This document shows, in pieces, positions 38,330 to 47,299 of a stretch of 64,000 nt of DNA. Source of the stretch: CAWABB01 sp963780165 (GTDB lineage: Bacteria; Bacteroidota; Ignavibacteria; UBA10030; UBA6906); the NCBI GenBank assembly GCA_963780165.1, contig CAWABB010000001.1:620001-684000 (forward strand), read 5' to 3'. Numbering within the stretch: position 1 is the first letter of the stretch; each line of letters begins with the position of its first letter. The notes beneath the pieces were generated by a model. That model saw only the letters and a list, made by a program, of their open reading frames with translations. It was not told the DNA's origin and did not search any database. A program made the translations under genes and the position numbers.

Positions 38330-38776
38330 TTATCGAATCGTAATCTCGCGGGGACGAACGGCTTCCGCCTTCGGAAGCTGGACGCGAAGCACCCCGTTTT
38401 CCAGCGTCGCGGAGATCTTCTCGGCGTTTACGTCGTGCGGGAGCTCGACGGTCCGCGAGAAGGATCCGTGCCACAGCTCGTTGCGGAGCCAGCGTGAGTT
38501 CTCGGGAACAGCCTGCTCGCCGCGGGTGCCGCTCAGCGTGAGGTTCCCGTTTTCGACGCTCAGCTTCAGATCCTCTTTCTTGACTCCCGGGAGCTCGGCC
38601 ACCAGGATACTCTCGTCGGTGGACGTGCGGAACTCGATGGCAGGATAGCCGGCGGGGACATATCCCGCAGTGTTACCCATGAATGTGCCGAATAGCCGGT
38701 CGACATCCTTCTCGAACTCCGAAATATCGTTGAAGAACGGCTTGAAAGCCGGCGTGCGCTCGAATTTGATTAGCAT
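38330..38776 (-). CDS. Small heat-shock protein Hsp20 (first of cluster)
   Basis: The 148-residue protein starts at the ATG at 38776 with GGAG upstream; the frame is open further 5' but that part crosses the CIRCE-like operator and is not coding. The alpha-crystallin domain has AIEFRTSTDESILVAELPGV, LKLSVENGNLTLSGTRGE, SRTVELPHDVNAEKISATLE and GVLRVQLPK, with a C-terminal EITIR tail. It is the promoter-proximal gene of the three-gene heat-shock unit. Confidence 0.94.
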   Translation of the reverse strand: MLIKFERTPAFKPFFNDISEFEKDVDRLFGTFMGNTAGYVPAGYPAIEFRTSTDESILVAELPGVKKEDLKLSVENGNLTLSGTRGEQAVPENSRWLRNELWHGSFSRTVELPHDVNAEKISATLENGVLRVQLPKAEAVRPREITIR

Positions 38777-38820
38777 TGTGACTGCTCCTATCTGATTGGC
38801 CTGGGTTCTTGACGTGTCCC

Positions 38821-38847
38821 CTAGCAGTAATTCAATCTGAGTGCCAA
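38821..38847. promoter_or_regulatory. CIRCE-like HrcA operator before the hsp20 cluster
   Basis: CTAGCAGTA, nine bases, then GAGTGCCAA matches the CIRCE consensus TTAGCACTC-N9-GAGTGCTAA at 14 of 18 positions with exact spacing. It lies 45-71 bp before the first hsp20 ATG. HrcA repression of these genes is inferred; hrcA itself is not in the window. Confidence 0.55.
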
Positions 38848-39051
38848 AGTTTTCGAAATCACCATAATCGATTATTTGTGAATAAGTTACGACGAATAAC
38901 ACCCCTGTGTGATCAATCGTATCGATCGGCCATATTGACATATGATCTGCCTAATTGGCCTCATCTTCTTGCCAATTCTGCAGATATACGCCATTTTGAC
39001 GCCACTCGTAAGCCTTTCTGTCAGCCAACACATACGCATCCCACACAAGCG

Positions 39052-39091
39052 CCCACACAAGTGCGTCACCTAGGTGACGCACTTGTGTGGG
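39052..39091. repeat. Palindromic repeat copy a: 40-bp perfect palindrome
   Basis: The sequence CCCACACAAGTGCGTCACCT is followed at once by its exact reverse complement. The 22-bp core (GTGCGTCACCT and its reverse complement) recurs four more times in the window. It lies between the hsp20 control region and the trxB terminator. The surrounding spacer 38848-39186 shows no gene. Confidence 0.95.
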
Positions 39092-39186
39092 ACGCTCGTT
39101 GACGCACATCGCCGGCCTGGCCGGCTGGGGCGGGGCATGTCGCCATCTGGGGGGGATCACTGCCGCGGATTGGCAGCAGCTGTGTC

Positions 39187-39225
39187 GAGAAATGAAGAAG
39201 GCCGGCAAGCTTTCGCCACCGGCCT
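39187..39225 (-). terminator. Intrinsic terminator after trxB
   Basis: On the minus strand AGGCCGG pairs with CCGGCCT over a 13-base loop, followed by the T-rich TTCTTCATTTCTC. It lies 60 bp after the trxB stop, beyond palindrome copy b. Confidence 0.7.
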
Positions 39226-39235
39226 CTCAGGTCCC

Positions 39236-39263
39236 CATGTGCGTCACCTAGGTGACGCACATG
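39236..39263. repeat. Palindromic repeat copy b: 28-bp perfect palindrome
   Basis: The same 22-bp core as copy a is flanked here by CAT on the left and ATG on the right instead of ACAA/TTGT, so the flanks differ from copy a but still pair with each other. It lies 22 bp after the trxB stop codon. Confidence 0.95.
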
Positions 39264-39284
39264 TAGCCAAGTGCAGTGAGATGT

Positions 39285-40232
39285 TCAGTCGTGCTGGGAT
39301 TCGAGCCAGCGTTCCGCGTCAATCGCCGCCATGCAGCCCGTCCCGGCGGCGGTCACGGCCTGACGATACGCGCTGTCCGCCACATCGCCCGCCGCAAATA
39401 CGCCAGGAATATTCGTGTATGTGCTGTGCCCCTTCGTCTTCAGGTACCCGACCTCATCCATGTCCAGCTGACCCGCGAACAGGTCGGTGTTCGGCTTGTG
39501 TCCGATCCCCATGAAGACGCCGTCCGTCTTCAACTCGGAGGTTGCGCCGGTTTTCACGTTCTTCAGGCGAATGCCGGTCACGCTCTTCCTCCCGTTCTCA
39601 TTCTTCCCCAGGATCTCCTCCACCACCGAATCCCACGCGAACGCGATCTTCGGGTTTTTCTTCGCCTTCTCCGCCATGATCTTCGAGGCACGCAGCTGGT
39701 CCCGGCGGTGCACGATCGTCACCCTGGTCGCGAACTTCGTGAGGAACGTGGCTTCCTCGACCGCGGTGTCACCGCCGCCTACCACCACGACCTCAAGCCC
39801 CTTGAAGAAAAAGCCGTCGCAGGTCGCGCATGCCGAGACGCCGTACCCCATGTATTCCTTCTCCGACGGGATTCCGAGCAGCTTGGCCGACGCTCCGGTG
39901 GAGATGATCACCGCTTCTGCCGTGAGCTCGCCATCGGTCGTCCAGAGATGGAACGGCCTGTTCCGGAAATCCACTTTCACGATGTCCTTGTAGACCGAAC
40001 GGGCGCCGAACTTCTGCGCCTGGCTCCGCATCTGGTCCATCAGCGCGGGGCCCATGACGCCCTCTGGAAATCCGGGGTAATTCTCGACTTCGGTGGTGAT
40101 CGTCAACTGTCCGCCCGGCTGCATCCCTTCGAAGACGATAGGGTTGAGATTCGCGCGCGCCGAATAGAGAGCGGCGGTAAGCCCGGCCGGACCCGACCCG
40201 ATGATGACCAGCTTGTGATGCTCAGATGCCAT
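39285..40232 (-). CDS. trxB: Thioredoxin reductase
   Basis: The 315-residue flavoprotein has the FAD motif GSGPAGLTAALYSA, the redox pair CATC in SACATCDGFF (about residues 134-137), the NADPH motif GGGDTAVEEATFL and the C-terminal FAD motif GVFAAGDVADSAYRQ. It reduces thioredoxin with NADPH in the cytoplasm. It is the last gene of an apparent unit with the MBL-fold gene and queG, 22 bp after queG, and is followed by a terminator. Confidence 0.97.
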   Translation of the reverse strand: MASEHHKLVIIGSGPAGLTAALYSARANLNPIVFEGMQPGGQLTITTEVENYPGFPEGVMGPALMDQMRSQAQKFGARSVYKDIVKVDFRNRPFHLWTTDGELTAEAVIISTGASAKLLGIPSEKEYMGYGVSACATCDGFFFKGLEVVVVGGGDTAVEEATFLTKFATRVTIVHRRDQLRASKIMAEKAKKNPKIAFAWDSVVEEILGKNENGRKSVTGIRLKNVKTGATSELKTDGVFMGIGHKPNTDLFAGQLDMDEVGYLKTKGHSTYTNIPGVFAAGDVADSAYRQAVTAAGTGCMAAIDAERWLESQHD

Positions 40233-40254
40233 TGGCTGCTCCAGTGTCGTTCAA

Positions 40255-41370
40255 TCATACATGAGATGCGGTTTCCGGCCTCTCGGGGTCGCCCCCACTG
40301 GCGATCCGGACGCTTCTCATCAGGCCGTCGTGTTTCGGCCGGCGGATGGGACTTCCTTCAAACCTGGCGGCAAACTCTCCGGCTGTCATCCCCGCCCATT
40401 CCTCCAGGGAGGGGTTTACGTTGCCCGGCCTTGGGTGGAAGCGAGGCTCGGATGTTTCGGCTGCAAACTTCTGATTCCAGGGGCACACGTCCTGGCAGAT
40501 GTCGCATCCGAAAACCCAGCCCTCGAACCGATCCCCCAGCACCGGATCCACCGGACCGCGGTGCTCGATCGTAAGGTAGGAGAGGCACCTGTTGGAATCA
40601 ACCACGTACGCCTCGACGATGGCACCGGTCGGACATGCTTCGAGGCAGCGGACGCACGTCCCGCAACGATCCACCGCCGGTTCATCGGCGGGCAGCTCGA
40701 GCGTCGTGATGATCTCCCCCAGGAACACCCACGAACCCATGTCAGACGTGATGACGTTGGTGTGCTTGCCGATCCAGCCGATCCCTGCCCGGGCGGCCCA
40801 GGCCTTTTCCATCACGGGACCCGTGTCCACGTACCACACAGCCCGCTCGCCGGGAAATGTGCGCGTCAGCCAGTTCATGAGGCTCTTGACGCGGCCTCCC
40901 ACCACCTCGTGGTAATCGTCGCCCCAAGCATACCGCGAGACCTTCCCGGTTCCCTCTTCACCTGAATGCGCGTGGGAGGTATAGTAGTTGAAGGCGAGCG
41001 AGATGATCGATCGCGCGCCGGGGAGCACGCGGGAGGGGTCACCCCGTTCGTCTGCGCGCGTCGCCATCCACGCCATGGATGCGTGGTATCCGTGGTCAAG
41101 CCACGACTTCAACCGTTCGCCGGCGAGGGCGTCGGGGGCAGCGGCGCAGAATCCGACATGCGTGAATCCGAGCGCGAGGGCTTCCGACCTGATCGCGCGG
41201 GCATCCACATTGGCTGTGCGGGCGCTCGACTTGCTTGCGCCATCCTGACTGCCCTCAGCCGATGCGCCGTTCGCGGGACTCCCACCAAGGGTTGCGCCAA
41301 ACCCGGCACCGCCCTGGGCCGATTCCCCGTGCACTGAGTTCGCCCGCTCGGGTGCGCCGGTCTCGTCCAT
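40255..41370 (-). CDS. queG: Epoxyqueuosine reductase QueG
   Basis: From the ATG at 41370 the product has 371 residues. The cobalamin-binding N-terminal domain (ALALGFTHVGFCAAAPDALA) and the two 4Fe-4S motifs CGTCVRCLEACPTG and CDICQDVCPWN are clear. QueG reduces epoxyqueuosine to queuosine in tRNA and needs cobalamin. The first 50 residues are a Gly/Ala/Ser-rich stretch not found in the family; a GTG at 41208 would give the usual length of about 317. I keep the ATG because it lies seven bases after the upstream stop. It is in one unit with the MBL gene and trxB. Confidence 0.93.
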   Translation of the reverse strand: MDETGAPERANSVHGESAQGGAGFGATLGGSPANGASAEGSQDGASKSSARTANVDARAIRSEALALGFTHVGFCAAAPDALAGERLKSWLDHGYHASMAWMATRADERGDPSRVLPGARSIISLAFNYYTSHAHSGEEGTGKVSRYAWGDDYHEVVGGRVKSLMNWLTRTFPGERAVWYVDTGPVMEKAWAARAGIGWIGKHTNVITSDMGSWVFLGEIITTLELPADEPAVDRCGTCVRCLEACPTGAIVEAYVVDSNRCLSYLTIEHRGPVDPVLGDRFEGWVFGCDICQDVCPWNQKFAAETSEPRFHPRPGNVNPSLEEWAGMTAGEFAARFEGSPIRRPKHDGLMRSVRIASGGDPERPETASHV

Positions 41371-41377
41371 ACGACGG

Positions 41378-42250
41378 CTACTTCCCAGCCTCCATCGCAC
41401 GCCCGAAGGCATCGTCCATCCGCTCGGCCACCTCATACCCCTTCTCCGTCAGCCGCACGGTGGCGGCGATAGTCTGGGGATCATGCTCGAAGAACAGAAT
41501 CCACCTGTGGTCGACGGCAGACCGCAGGACGAGCCGCTTCTCCTCCAGCGTCACGAGCGGGCGCAGGTCGTATGCCATGATCCACGGGAGCGCCACATGC
41601 GGTGTCAACGGAATGAGGTCGGCGCAGTACAACAGCGTGGTTGTGCCGTCAGTAATCAGCGGCGCCTGCAGGGCCGTCGTGTGTCCGTGGAAGATCTTGA
41701 GCTGAATGCCGGGGAATAGAGCCTCGGGCCCGTTTAGAAAACGGAGCCGACCTTCACGCCTCAGTGGAAGGTAGTCATCCGGGAAGAAGCTCGCGCGGTC
41801 GCGCTCGGTCGGATTCTCGGCGGCCTCCCAGTGATTCTCCTGGACGTAGTACACTGCGTTCGGGAACGCGGCCACCACCCGGTCTCCGGCTCTGACGGTG
41901 GATCCCCCCGCATGGTCGAAATGAAGGTGTGTGAGAATGACGTCCGTGACGTCCGCCGGAGTCACGCCGTGCGCACGCAGCGAGGTTGCGATGTCGTGTT
42001 TTCCCGAATCGATCGCGTAGATGTCCCGCAGCTTGTCGCTGTATTTGGTGCCGTTTCCCGTGTCCACGAGAACCGTCCGGCCCCCCCCGCGAATCAGCAG
42101 AGCGCGAGCCGCCATCGGAATCCGGTTGCGGGAATCCGGCGGGTTCGTCTTCCCCCAGAGCGGCCGGGGCACCACACCGAACATGGCTCCGCCGTCCAGC
42201 GCGAAGCTTCCGGTCTCGATGGCGTCCAGAGTGTACTCACCGATGATCAT
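41378..42250 (-). CDS. MBL-fold metallohydrolase
   Basis: The 290-residue protein has the metallo-beta-lactamase motif HLHFDHAGG with the two-metal centre, the later FHGHT and the aspartate in LLYCADLIP. The N-terminal GGGRTVLVDTGNGTKYSDK is typical of the family of lactonase-like and N-acyl hydrolases in this fold. The substrate cannot be named. It is the first gene of a unit with queG and trxB; a link to queuosine or redox control is not evident. Confidence 0.9.
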   Translation of the reverse strand: MIIGEYTLDAIETGSFALDGGAMFGVVPRPLWGKTNPPDSRNRIPMAARALLIRGGGRTVLVDTGNGTKYSDKLRDIYAIDSGKHDIATSLRAHGVTPADVTDVILTHLHFDHAGGSTVRAGDRVVAAFPNAVYYVQENHWEAAENPTERDRASFFPDDYLPLRREGRLRFLNGPEALFPGIQLKIFHGHTTALQAPLITDGTTTLLYCADLIPLTPHVALPWIMAYDLRPLVTLEEKRLVLRSAVDHRWILFFEHDPQTIAATVRLTEKGYEVAERMDDAFGRAMEAGK

Positions 42251-42260
42251 GCGGCCTCCA

Positions 42261-42302
42261 GAAAACAGAAGGTCGGTTTCCCGGTTGAAGGAAAACCGAC
42301 CT
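42261..42302 (-). terminator. Intrinsic terminator after the ferredoxin gene
   Basis: On the minus strand AGGTCGGTTTTCC pairs with GGGAAACCGACCT with one mismatch, followed by TCTGTTTTCTGG. It sits between the ferredoxin stop and the MBL gene start. Confidence 0.8.
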
Positions 42303-42332
42303 GAGTGACATCGCCCACCGCGCTGAGCGCGA

Positions 42333-42674
42333 TCAGCCCTTCCTGAAGTGCGACGTCGCCGCGCTCAACTCGGGGAACTGCTTGTTCGGATGGAGCGCCT
42401 TCGCGCGCTGGTACAGGACCTCTTCGCTTTCCACGTGGTTCGGATCGGCCACGCAGCAATCCACGGGGCAGACTGCGGCGCACTGTTCCTGGTCGAAGTG
42501 GCCGACACATTCGGTGCACTTCTCGGGAACGATATAGTAGAAGTCGTTTGACAGGGCGTCAAACATTTGACCGTTGTATTCGTACTGCACACCGCCTGCG
42601 TAGATCGCGACGTTCGGGCATTCCGGCTCGCACGCGCCGCAGTTGATGCACTCTTCGGTGATCATCGTTGCCAT
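42333..42674 (-). CDS. YfhL-type 2[4Fe-4S] ferredoxin
   Basis: The 113-residue protein has two cluster motifs: CINCGACEPECP at residues 9-20 and CTECVGHFDQEQCAAVCPVD near 53-72. The insertion between the second and third cysteine of cluster two and the C-terminal extension (VESEEVLYQRAKALHP) are the marks of the YfhL/Alv-type ferredoxins. It carries low-potential electrons; the partner is not known. It is a single-gene unit with its own promoter candidate and terminator. Confidence 0.93.
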   Translation of the reverse strand: MATMITEECINCGACEPECPNVAIYAGGVQYEYNGQMFDALSNDFYYIVPEKCTECVGHFDQEQCAAVCPVDCCVADPNHVESEEVLYQRAKALHPNKQFPELSAATSHFRKG

Positions 42675-42749
42675 GAGACGCTTCCTCCGTTCAGTGATTC
42701 AAAACCTGCCGTCAAGAGGCGAAGGTGGGAAGAATAAATTAGCGTGGGA

Positions 42750-42780
42750 AAAACCTAACAAATTCACATCCGAATTGCAA
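42750..42780 (-). promoter_or_regulatory. Candidate promoter of the ferredoxin gene
   Basis: On the minus strand TTG and, 20 bases later, TAGGTTTT resemble the Bacteroidota -33/-7 boxes. The start codon lies about 75 bp further. Other TTTG and TAATTTAT boxes overlap, so the exact site is unsure. Confidence 0.35.
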
Positions 42781-42799
42781 GGAAATGAGGGAAAAGGGC

Positions 42800-45700
42800 T
42801 CATTTCACATTGAAATACCTTGCCTCGGGATGATGCACGATGATCGCGTTCGTGCTCTGCTCGGGGTCGAGCGCGAACTCGTCCGTGAGCCGCACGCCGA
42901 TCCTCTCGCCATCCAGCAGTTGCATCAGCTGCGTCTGATCCTCCAGGTTCGGGCACGCAGGATAGCCGAAGCTGTAGCGCGACCCCTGGTAGCCCTGCGA
43001 GAACAGCCGCCGTATGTCGGCTGCATCGCTCCCGGCGATCCCGAGCTCCTCGCGCATCCGCTTGTGCCAGAGCTCCGCCAGCGCTTCCGCCGATTCGACG
43101 CTCAGCCCATGGAAGTACAGATAGTCCCGGTAGTTGTTTGCGGCGAAGAGCTCCGCGGAATGTTCCGCCGCCTGACGTCCCATCGTCACGAGCTGGAACC
43201 CGACGACGTCCATCCTTCCCGACTCGACCGAAGCGAAGTAGTCAGCAAGGCACAGATGGCGATCGTCGCGTTGCCTCGGGAACGTGAACCGCGTGCGCTC
43301 CGACCTCGTGACAGGGTCGTACACGATCAGGGTGTCTCCGTCGGACTGACACGGGAAATATCCGTACGCGACCTTCGGCTGAAGCCAGCCGTTCTTCTTC
43401 ACGTCCTCCTTGAGCTTGTGCAGGTCGGGATAGACCTTCTCCCGCAGGAGTTCCTTGTACTGCTCCTCGGTCTGCTTGCCCTTCCTGACCTGCCATTGTC
43501 CGCGGATGAGCGCGACCTCGTTGACAAACCCGAAGACGTCGTCAAGCGGAACGTCGTCGATCACGCGGGTACCCAGAAATGGAGCCGACGGGATGGGCAC
43601 ATCTCTCCTGACAGCCGACCGCGTTCGCGGCGTGCCGTTCCCGCCCGAAGCCGCGGCGTAGCGGGGGTCCTCTTTCTCGGCAAGCGCGATCTTCGCCTCG
43701 GTGCCCGTCAGCGTCTCCATTTCATCTGCCCCGGCTGCACCCGGATTGTACCCGAGATCCCCCGCGCCGATCTTCTCCATGTACCGCAGGCCGTCGAAGG
43801 CATCGTTGGCGTAGAACACCGCCCCTTTGTACACCGACCGGAGGTCCTGTTCCACGTACCTGCGCGTCAGCGCGGCGCCGCCCAGGATGACCGGGATCGT
43901 GATCCCCCGCTCGTTCATGACCTCCAGGTTTTCCTTCATGATGAGCGTGGACTTCACCAGGAGTCCGCTCATCCCGATGGCGTCCGCATGCTCGCGCTCT
44001 GCGGCCTGGAGCATCGTCTCGATCGGGCACTTGATCCCGAGGTTCACGACGCGGTAGCCGTTGTTCGTCAGGATGATGTCCACGAGGTTTTTGCCGATGT
44101 CGTGGACGTCGCCCTTCACGGTGGCGAGCACCATGATCCCCTTGCTCGTCGCGTCCGCCTTGTCCATGAACTGCTCGAGGTATGCGACGGCGGCTTTCAT
44201 CACTTCGGCGGACTGGAGAACGAACGGGAGCTGCATCTGTCCGCTCCCGAACAGCTCGCCAACCACCTTCATTCCGTCGAGCAGGATCGTATTGATGATC
44301 TCGAGCGCGGGGTACGTCTTGAGCGCTTCGTCCAGATCCTGCTGCAGCCCGACCCGGTCGCCGTCGATGATCCGGCCCTTCAGGCGCTCCTCGACGGTTC
44401 CGGTGCGGCCCGTGTCGGCTCTCTTCTCCGTCTTCCGATCGGCGTAGAACGCCATCAGCTCGGTGAGCGGATCGTACACGAGTTTCCTGTGTACCGTCCC
44501 CGAGGAATCTTTCACGTCTTCGAATTTCCGCTCGTCGAAGATGAGTTGCCGGCAGAGCTCGCGCCCGCGTTCATCGATCTTGTACAGCGGCATGATCTTC
44601 GCCGCATGCACGATCGCCAGGTCGAGTCCGGCCTCGATCGCGTGATGGAGGAAGACGCTGTTCAGAGCGTGGCGCGCGGCCGGGGAGAGCCCGAACGAGA
44701 TGTTGCTGACGCCGAGCAGCGTCGAGACGCCGGGCAGCTCGGCCTTGATGCGGCGGATGCGCCTCGATGGTCTCGACGCCGGCCCGCCGGAACTCCTCGT
44801 CGCCCGAGCCCAGCGTGAATGTCAGCGGGTCGAAGATCAGGTCGTGCGCGCGCATCCCGAACCGGTTCACGACGATGTCGTGAATGCGGTGGGCGATTGC
44901 GACCTTCTCGTCGGTGGTCTTGGCCATCCCGCGTTCGTCGATGGTGAGCGCGATGACTGCCGCGCCGTACTTCTTGCAGAGCGGCACGACCTTCGCGGTC
45001 CGTTCTTCGCCGTCCTCCAGGTTGATGGAATTGACGATCGCCTTCCCGCCGATGCGCTGGAGGGCTTCCTCGATCACCGGGGCTTCGGTCGAGTCGATGA
45101 CGATCGGGAGCGGGACCTGCGTGTTGAACCGCGTGATGATCTCCCGCATGTCGGCAGCCTCGTTGCGCCCGACGTACGCGGCGCAGACGTCCACCATATG
45201 GGCGCCCTCTTTCGCCGCATCGCGCCCCATCGCCACGATCCCCTCCCAGTCCTCCTTCGCGAGGAGATCCCGGAACTGCTTGCTGCCATTGGCATTCGTG
45301 CGCTCGCCGACAAGCACGGGGGCGGGATCGACGTGGAACGGCGCGGTCTGGTAGAGGCTGGACGCGCCCGGGATGAACTCGTACGTCCGGGGGCGCGGGG
45401 AGAGCGACCCGACGGCTTCGGCCAGGCGCCGGATATGCTCGGGCGTCGTGCCGCAGCAACCGCCCACGACGCTCACGCCGAGGTCGCGCACGAAGTGGCC
45501 AAGATATTGGACGAGTTCGTCGGGGGACAGATGGTAATGAGCGTGGCCGCCGACATTCTCCGGGATACCGGCGTTCGGCATCACGAAGATCGGCTTCGGG
45601 CTGGAGGATGCCAGCGCGCGGATGTGGTCCGACATCTCCTTCGGCCCGGTCGCGCAGTTCATCCCGATGACGTCGATATCGAACGGCTCGAGCGCTGCCA

Positions 45701-46328
45701 GCGCTGCTGTGACCTCGGTCCCCAGCAGCATCGTGCCGGTGGCCTCGATCGTCACGGAGGTAATGATCGGCACGCGCCGGCGCGCCGAGGCGAAGTACTC
45801 GAAGATTCCGGAGAGCGCTGCCTTGGCCTGCAGGAGGTCCTGGCAGGTCTCCACGCATAGCAGATCCGCCCCACCCTCCACGAGCGCCTGGGCCTGGACG
45901 CGAAACGACGCGGACATTTCTTTGAAGCTGATATGGCCGAGCGAGGGAAGCTTCGTGGTCGGCCCCATGGACCCCGCCACGAACCGCGGGCGATCGGGCG
46001 TCGAATAGGCGTCCGCCATCCCGCGTGCGATCTGCGCCGCTTTGAGCGTCAGCTCGTAGGCACGGTCGGCCAGGTCGTACTCGGCAAGGACGATCGATGC
46101 GGAACCGAACGTGTCGGTCTCGATAACGTCGCACCCGGCTTCCAGGTAGTCGCGATGGACGTTCTGCACGGCGGACGGCTTCGACACGACGAGGTATTCA
46201 TTACATCCGGCAAGGTGCTCTCCCCCGAAATCATCGGCGGTGAGGTCTTGCCCCTGCAGATGCGTCCCCGTCGCGCCGTCGAAGACGATGATTTTCTCTT
46301 GTAGCACATCCAGAAACGAACGCTTCAC
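42800..46328 (-). CDS. metH: Cobalamin-dependent methionine synthase (one frameshift)
   Basis: The gene starts at a GTG (46328) overlapping the previous stop and would encode about 1175 residues. In order it has the homocysteine-binding domain (VFDGATGTHLQGQDL, zinc cysteines in GMNCATGP and GGCCGTTP), the methyltetrahydrofolate domain (VGERTNANGSKQFRDLL), the cobalamin cap and binding domains (VKGDVHDIGKNLVDI, with the lower-ligand His in DVHDIG) and the activation domain (GYQGSRYSFGYPACPNLED). One extra base at about 44759, between VETIEA and IRRIKAELPG, splits the frame; both sides are well conserved, so it is probably a sequence error. It makes methionine from homocysteine. Confidence 0.94.
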
Positions 46329-47296
46329 GGCATCTTCCCCTTGACTGCGTGATATTCCGCCATCATGCTTCGCACGACCTCCGCGGCCGGGAGGATTTCC
46401 CGGACGAGCCCCGCGCTCTGGCCTGCTTCGAACATCCCTTCCTCGAGGTTTCCCTCGAAGATCCCCTTCCGCTCACGCTTCGCCCCCAGCAGCGCGAGCA
46501 TTGCGGCTTTGTCTGCTCCTTCGCGCTCAGCCTGCAGGACCCGTCGTGTGAACGGCGTCTTCAGCATGCGCACGGGAACGACCTGCTTCATCGTCAGCAC
46601 CGTATCGGTGTCGCTCGCCGACACGACCGCATTCTTGTACGTCTCGTGCGCCGAGGCTTCGACCGTTGCCGCGAAGCGCGTCCCCACCTGCGCCGCCTGT
46701 GCGCCGAGCGCAAGCGCGGCAGCAAGTCCGCGGCCGTCAGCGATGCCTCCCGCGGCGATGACCGGCAGCGCGATGGCATCCACAACCTGCGGAACGAGCG
46801 CGAGCGTCGTCATTTCGTCCACGCCGTTGTGTCCGCCCGCCTCAAACCCCTCCGCCACGACCGCATCGCACCCCGCCTCGGCGGCTTTCACCCCGTGCTT
46901 CACGGCAGCGATGACGTGAACAACGGTGCATCCCGCATCCTTCAGCGTGCGCGTGAATTTCGCCGGGTGGCCCGATGAGGTAAACACGATGCGGACTCCT
47001 TCCTCGAGCGTCGTGCGCACGAGGTCGTCCGCGTCGCCCCGGGCGAGCGGGATGTTTACGCCAAACGGAGCGCGTGTCGCGGCCTTCGCTTTCCGGATGT
47101 GTTCCCGCAGCAGATCGGTCGACATCGAGCCGGCGCCGATGAGCCCGAGCCCGCCGGCCTCAGAAACAGCAACGGCGAGCTTCCAGCCCGCCGTCCATAC
47201 CATGCCGGCCTGAATGACCGGGTATCGTATGCCGAAGAGCGTTGTGGCGGCCGTCGTGACCGGCGGCGGCCAATCAGATGTAGTGACTCCGCCCAT
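46325..47296 (-). CDS. Nitronate monooxygenase / FabK-like flavoprotein
   Basis: The 323-residue TIM-barrel flavoprotein has YPVIQAGMVWTAGWKLAVAV, AGGLGLIGAG, the catalytic-region GFEAGGHNGVDEMTTLALVP and the FMN phosphate motif VIAAGGIADGRGLAAALALG then AQAAQVGTRFAAT. It belongs to the 2-nitropropane dioxygenase/FabK family; nitronate oxidation and enoyl reduction cannot be told apart here. Its stop overlaps the metH start (GTGA) and it is three bases after the thioredoxin-fold gene, so the three are one transcript. A metabolic link to methionine synthesis is not obvious. Confidence 0.87.
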   Translation of the reverse strand: MGGVTTSDWPPPVTTAATTLFGIRYPVIQAGMVWTAGWKLAVAVSEAGGLGLIGAGSMSTDLLREHIRKAKAATRAPFGVNIPLARGDADDLVRTTLEEGVRIVFTSSGHPAKFTRTLKDAGCTVVHVIAAVKHGVKAAEAGCDAVVAEGFEAGGHNGVDEMTTLALVPQVVDAIALPVIAAGGIADGRGLAAALALGAQAAQVGTRFAATVEASAHETYKNAVVSASDTDTVLTMKQVVPVRMLKTPFTRRVLQAEREGADKAAMLALLGAKRERKGIFEGNLEEGMFEAGQSAGLVREILPAAEVVRSMMAEYHAVKGKMP

Positions 47297-47299
47297 GCC

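Noticed and set aside
38777..38941. N-terminal extension of the first Hsp20
   Set aside because: The open frame runs through the CIRCE-like operator; the ATG at 38776 has a ribosome-binding site and gives the normal length.
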